Of a DNA stretch of 8,890 nucleotides, positions 5,758 to 8,890 are shown one piece after another. Both the position numbers and the translations under genes were made by a program. A model generated the notes under the pieces. It was not told the origin of the DNA. It searched no databases and saw only the letters and a list, made by a program, of their open reading frames with translations. Origin of the DNA: Rhodospirillales bacterium (GTDB lineage: Bacteria > Pseudomonadota > Alphaproteobacteria > Rhodospirillales > Defluviicoccaceae). Position 1 is the stretch's first letter. Every line of letters starts with the position of its first letter. Location of the stretch: NCBI GenBank assembly GCA_026125865.1, contig JAHCKI010000079.1, forward strand, positions 1 through 8,890, read 5' to 3'.

Positions 5758-6071
5758 ATGAAGAACATCGGCCAGATGATGAAACAGGCCCAACAGATCC
5801 AGGCGAAATGAGCGAGATGGTGAGCAAATGGCCACCGTCGAGGTTGCCGGCACGGCGGGCGGCGGCTCGTGCATCGCACCTGAACGGCAAGGCCGAAGCG
5901 CGCTCGGTGCGGATCGATCCGTCGTTGGTCGATGCGTCCGAAGTTGCCAAGTGCTGGAAGACCTGTTGGTCGCCGCTCAACGACGCCAAGGCCAAGGTCA
6001 CATCGCCGAGCGCATGTCGGAAATCACCGGCGGCCTGAAAGCTGCCGCCGGGCATGCAGTTTCCCATGTAG
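5758..6071 (+). pseudogene. ybaB: YbaB/EbfC nucleoid-associated protein, heavily frameshifted
   Basis: Across three frames the family is clear. MKNIGQMMKQAQQIQAK starts at ATG 5758 (GGAGAG eight bases upstream), then MSEMVSK (5808), MATVEVAGTAGGG (5828), LNGKAEARSVRIDPSLVDAS (from about 5880), VLEDLLVAA (from about 5950), NDAKAKV, HIAERMSEITGGLK, and finally LPPGMQFPM at TAG 6069-6071. About seven indels are needed, mostly single-base losses: in AAAATG at 5806-5810 and at 5826-5830, two around 5866-5880, near 5950, near 5978 and near 5998, plus one extra A near 6039. Intact YbaB is a dimeric DNA-binding protein of about 105 residues, encoded next to recR in the dnaX-ybaB-recR cluster. Here translation would stop after 17 residues. 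dnaX is not upstream; phaC is. Confidence 0.85.
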
Positions 6072-6079
6072 CCAGGTTG

Positions 6080-6151
6080 ACCGTCGTTAGCGGGCTTACC
6101 GTCATCAGCGGTTGGTGCTCGGCGCGCCGATACCGTCGGGCTGACGACGGA
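6080..6151. repeat. Three copies of a 12-base motif (two direct, one inverted) after ybaB
   Basis: ACCGTCGTTAGC (6080-6091), ACCGTCATCAGC (6098-6109) and the inverted GCTGACGACGGA (6140-6151) are variants of NCCGTCRTYAGC. The first and third copies can pair as a long hairpin with 10 of 12 matches. It may be an old repeat element or a terminator-like structure between the ybaB relic and the MITE. Confidence 0.45.
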
Positions 6152-6160
6152 ACGAGAATA

Positions 6161-6406
6161 CCAGAGAGCGGAAATATTGACCTATTGTGACGCACCGCTC
6201 GCGGCTTCCGGCGAGGAGTGTGCTGCGAGGTGATGCCGAGCACGAGCGCGCAGGACGCTGTCCGAAGCCGCGACAGTGCGCCTTACGCAGTCGTGTTTGC
6301 GGTCGCTCGGGCGTCGCGAACGCTCGCCGATAAGCCGCATCGCCTTCGCGTCCGTTTCCGCCGAGCCGCAAACACGATCACAACAGGTCAATATCCGCTC
6401 TTTCGG
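6161..6406. mobile_element. 246-bp MITE with TA target duplication at the recR 5' end
   Basis: The terminal inverted repeats are about 30 bases long. The left one (6161-6190) starts CCAGAGAGCGGAAATATTGA; the complement of the right one (6378-6406) starts CCGAAAGAGCGGATATTGAC. They align with two substitutions and small gaps at three positions. Both ends are flanked by TA (6159-6160 and 6407-6408), the target duplication of IS630/Tc1-mariner-type transposases. Inside are two hairpins: CGCGGCTTC (6200-6208) with GAAGCCGCG (6264-6272), and TCGTGTTTGCGG (6291-6302) with its perfect complement (6366-6377), the latter extended by CTCGG (6306-6310)/CCGAG (6361-6365). No transposase frame is present, so it is non-autonomous. 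It separates recR from the ybaB relic. Confidence 0.8.
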
Positions 6407-6407
6407 T

Positions 6408-7010
6408 ATAAAGCCATTCCGTGAACGAATCGAAACCCTGATCAAGACGCTCGCCAAGCTTCCGGGGCTGGGTCCCCGGTCGGCGCGCCGCGCTGCGCTC
6501 CATATGCTCAAACGCCGGGAGCGCGTGCTGCAACCCTTGTTGGCGGCCCTGGCGGCGGCGGCCGACAGCATTCGCACCTGCTCCAACTGCGGCAACCTGG
6601 ATACCATCGACCCATGCGGCATTTGCGCCGATCCGCGCCGCGACCCTTCGGTCATTTGCGTCGTTGAGGACGTGGCCGATCTGTGGGCGTTGGAGCGAAC
6701 GGCCACCTTTCGCGGCCGCTATCACGTTCTCGGCGGCACACTGTCGGCACTGGACGGCGTCGGCCCCGATGACCTCAACATCTTCGGCCTGGTGCAACGG
6801 GCCAGCCACGCAGCCGTCAGCGAAGTCATCCTCGCCACCAATGCCACCGTCGACGGCCAGACGACGGCCCACTATATCGCCGATCGCCTCACCGATTGCG
6901 CGGTAACCGTATCGGGCCTCGCCCTCGGCGTGCCGGTCGGCGGTGAATTGGATTACCTCGACGACGGAACCCTCAACGCCGCGCTGCAGGCACGCCGCCG
7001 CCTTGATTGA
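6408..7010 (+). CDS. recR: Recombination mediator RecR, start codon uncertain
   Basis: RecR acts with RecO/RecF to load RecA on single-stranded DNA gaps. Domains in order are the helix-hairpin-helix (LAKLPGLGPRSARRAALHML), a four-cysteine zinc finger (CSNC...CGIC, codons 6579-6635), a Toprim domain (ICVVEDVADLWALE, then GRYHVLGGTLSALDGVGPDD) and the C-terminal VPVGGELDYLDDGTL. The body is intact and, from the expected start, about 200 residues, normal for the family. The start is odd: homology implies a protein beginning KPFRERIETLI at 6411, and the preceding codon is ATA (6408-6410) directly beside the MITE. The nearest canonical in-frame starts are TTG 6297 and GTG 6276, both inside the MITE; they would add 37-44 unconserved residues. 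Either the gene has lost its ATG (ATG to ATA), uses ATA weakly, or has adopted a MITE-derived start. The coordinate given is the inferred ancestral start. Confidence 0.85.
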   Translation: MKPFRERIETLIKTLAKLPGLGPRSARRAALHMLKRRERVLQPLLAALAAAADSIRTCSNCGNLDTIDPCGICADPRRDPSVICVVEDVADLWALERTATFRGRYHVLGGTLSALDGVGPDDLNIFGLVQRASHAAVSEVILATNATVDGQTTAHYIADRLTDCAVTVSGLALGVPVGGELDYLDDGTLNAALQARRRLD

Positions 7011-7028
7011 GGGCAGGCGGTTAAATCG

Positions 7029-8890
7029 CTACATCGCCCGCTTTGACACGTCGTCTGCCGCTTTCTTGAAAAACTCAGGCACACCGTCGCCAAGCACCGG
7101 CACCGGTTCGCCCACGTAAAAACCCTGGACCAGATCGCAGCCGTGGGTCTTCAGAAAATCAAGCTCCTCGGCCGTTTCCACACCCTCGCCGAGCACGTCG
7201 AGATTGAGGCTGTGACCCAGGCCGATGATGGCTTCCACCAGCCGAGCGTTGCCGGGCACGAAGAGGGTATCGCGAATGTATGACGGGTCGATTTTCAGGG
7301 TTTTAATGGGAAAACGTCGGAGATAGCTGAGTGCCACATATCCGGTACCGAAATTGTCGACGGAGATGCGGACATCGAGGCTGTTCAGAGCGGCGAGGGT
7401 ATCCGCGATCTTGTCGAGATCTTCGACAAAAACGCTTTCAGCGATTTCCAGTTCGAGAACGTCCGGCGGCAGGCCGCTGTCGTCCAGCGCCTGGCGGACC
7501 ACGTTCACGAATGCCGTACTTTGGAAACACTTGGCGGACACGTTGACGGCCAGGCGCCGGAGATCCATCCCCTGCCGGCGCCACGAGGCAACCTGCCGAC
7601 ACGCCTTATCGAGGGCCCATGCGTCCAAGGCGAAGATCTGCCCGCTTTCCTCGGCGAGGGGGATGAATTCGGCCGGCGACATCGATCCCAGTTCCGGGCT
7701 GTCCCACCGCATCAGCGCTTCGACGCCGACCACGTGGCCGCTACGGCAGTCCACGAACGGTTGATAGTGCAAGGTCAACTGCTGACGATCTGTGGCGTGT
7801 CGCAATTGGGTTTCGATGGCGTACCGCCGCTGCATCCGAATGTTCAGATCGGGCGTGAAGAACTGATAGGCGTTACGGCTCAATTCCTTGGCGCGATACA
7901 TGGCGATATCGGCGCAGCGCAACAAAGTTTCAGCGTCCTCGCCATCGTCCGGCGCGAGCGCGATCCCGATGCTGGCCGAAACGAACAGGTTGTTCTCGCT
8001 GACCCGGAACGGTTGCGAAAACGCCTCCAAAATCTTCTTGGCAACCACTTCCGCCGCGGCAGCATTTTGCAAATCATTGAGGGTAATGGTGAATTCGTCT
8101 CCCCCGAAACGCGCGACGGTGTCGTCTTCGCGAACACAGGCGCGCAGACACTCCGCCGTTCGCCGCAATACACTGTCCCCAACCGAGTGCCCGAACGTGT
8201 CGTTGATGTGCTTGAATCGGTCGAGGTCGAGAAAGAGCACCGCCACTCTGCATCCGGCACGCCGAATACGGACGATGGCCTGGGTGAGCCGATCCAAGGC
8301 CAGGATGCGATTGGGTAGTTTCGTCAGGGCGTCAAAGTTGGCTTGGTGTATGAGACGCGCTTCGTTTTCTTTTTGGGTCGTGATGTCTTCTTGGACTGCG
8401 ACGAAATGGATAATGGCGCCACTGGCGGCCTTGATCGGAGAGATGGAGACCTTGTCCCAGTAGATCTCACCGCTCTTCTTCTTGTTGACCAGCTCTCCGC
8501 GCCATTCCTCGCCGGCCGTTATCGTTCGCCAAAGCTTTTCAAAGGTACTACGGGGATTGAGCCCGGAGTTGAGAATCTTCGGACTTCGTCCCAAGGCCTC
8601 CTCTGCCGTGTAGCCCGTTCCCTCGACGAATTTGGCATTGACGTAAAGGATCTTGCCGTTGGCATCGGTAACGAACACGGATGCCGGGCTCTGATCGACC
8701 GCGCGCGATAACGTCGCCAGTCGTGTCTTGACCGCTTTCAGGGCCGGCGTGTCGCGAACGACGTATTGCCGCGCCGGCTTTCCCAAATATCGAACAGCCT
8801 GAAACGCCCCTTCAACGGCAACGTCACTGCCATCCAACCGCACGAGCCTTTGCTTCTTGAACGTCGCTACCAAGTCCGACGCTGACTTGC
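7029..8890 (-). CDS. PAS-PAS-GGDEF-EAL cyclic-di-GMP signalling protein, N-terminus outside the window
   Basis: The frame is open to the right edge, so the start is missing; a TTG at 8873 is not a credible start, because the first 45 residues (RLDGSDVAVEGAFQAVRYLG...VVRDTP) look like the end of another PAS domain. Counting from 8873, a second PAS domain spans about 55-165 (SPASVFVTDANGKILYVN...VQEDIT), GGDEF about 176-340 and EAL about 360-605. The GGDEF motif is intact (257-261), with an RxxD product-inhibition site (R248-D251) five residues before it. The EAL signature is VEALMRW (384-390); Asn444, Glu476, Lys527, Glu563 and Gln583 are present. However, the usual DDFGTGYSSL loop reads DNFGTGYVAL (Asp506, Asn507), replacing a metal-binding Asp. 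The protein may thus be mainly a diguanylate cyclase. No membrane segment is visible. It converges on recR with an 18-base gap and no terminator. Confidence 0.93.
   Translation of the reverse strand, partial: KSASDLVATFKKQRLVRLDGSDVAVEGAFQAVRYLGKPARQYVVRDTPALKAVKTRLATLSRAVDQSPASVFVTDANGKILYVNAKFVEGTGYTAEEALGRSPKILNSGLNPRSTFEKLWRTITAGEEWRGELVNKKKSGEIYWDKVSISPIKAASGAIIHFVAVQEDITTQKENEARLIHQANFDALTKLPNRILALDRLTQAIVRIRRAGCRVAVLFLDLDRFKHINDTFGHSVGDSVLRRTAECLRACVREDDTVARFGGDEFTITLNDLQNAAAAEVVAKKILEAFSQPFRVSENNLFVSASIGIALAPDDGEDAETLLRCADIAMYRAKELSRNAYQFFTPDLNIRMQRRYAIETQLRHATDRQQLTLHYQPFVDCRSGHVVGVEALMRWDSPELGSMSPAEFIPLAEESGQIFALDAWALDKACRQVASWRRQGMDLRRLAVNVSAKCFQSTAFVNVVRQALDDSGLPPDVLELEIAESVFVEDLDKIADTLAALNSLDVRISVDNFGTGYVALSYLRRFPIKTLKIDPSYIRDTLFVPGNARLVEAIIGLGHSLNLDVLGEGVETAEELDFLKTHGCDLVQGFYVGEPVPVLGDGVPEFFKKAADDVSKRAM

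Noticed and set aside
5593..5811. 72-codon plus-strand frame merging into ybaB
   Set aside because: The N-terminal 55 residues resemble nothing recognisable, while the ATG at 5758 has a good ribosome-binding site and begins the conserved YbaB sequence.
5555..6067. Extension of the phaC frame upstream to 6067
   Set aside because: The extra residues are antisense to the ybaB relic and low in family-like character; PhaC homology begins well downstream of the ATG codons at 5554 and 5530.
7521..8318. 265-codon plus-strand frame
   Set aside because: Antisense to the GGDEF-EAL domains, with no family features of its own.

Overview
The window looks like chromosomal DNA from a high-GC alphaproteobacterium, probably of the Rhodospirillales type. 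The evidence is an MmcB-family repair nuclease (a family typical of Alphaproteobacteria), a methylmalonyl-CoA mutase small subunit, a PhaC-type polyester synthase, and several palindromic intergenic repeats of the kind common in these genomes. No phage, plasmid or CRISPR signature is visible.

Layout. Bases 1-901 (minus) hold the N-terminal 300 residues of mutA, cut by the window edge. A 238-bp divergent spacer with two palindromes and a LexA-like box separates it from mmcB (1140-1706, plus). Then come a REP-like composite palindrome (1744-1847), a decayed vapB-vapC toxin-antitoxin pair (1938-2711) whose toxin is split by a 106-bp palindromic element with CTAG on both sides, and a gene-poor stretch (2712-3105) holding a small RTX-like relic and a good sigma70-type promoter. 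The promoter drives a small DUF2721-like membrane protein (3106-3576). Convergent to it is phaC (5530-3624, minus), broken by one missing base between its catalytic Cys and its Asp/His. Divergent from phaC is a heavily frameshifted ybaB (5758-6071), then a 246-bp TA-flanked miniature inverted-repeat element (6161-6406), then recR, whose expected start position reads ATA. The window closes with a PAS-PAS-GGDEF-EAL c-di-GMP protein (minus, running off the right end).

Functional picture. mutA (propionyl-CoA/methylmalonyl-CoA metabolism) and phaC (polyester storage) both concern short-chain acyl-CoA flux. mmcB and recR are DNA-repair genes. The ybaB-recR pair is the remnant of the common dnaX-ybaB-recR arrangement, but dnaX is absent upstream, where phaC lies instead.

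The striking feature is selective decay. By hand reconstruction, vapB/vapC need about six indels plus one insertion to restore, ybaB needs about seven indels and phaC needs one. mutA, mmcB, the DUF2721 gene, the recR body and the GGDEF-EAL gene have none. The clustering argues for real gene erosion alongside small non-autonomous repeats rather than uniform sequencing error, although the single phaC indel could be an error. I found no convincing evidence of a wholly new multi-gene system; the most informative objects are the small mobile elements and the genes they interrupt.
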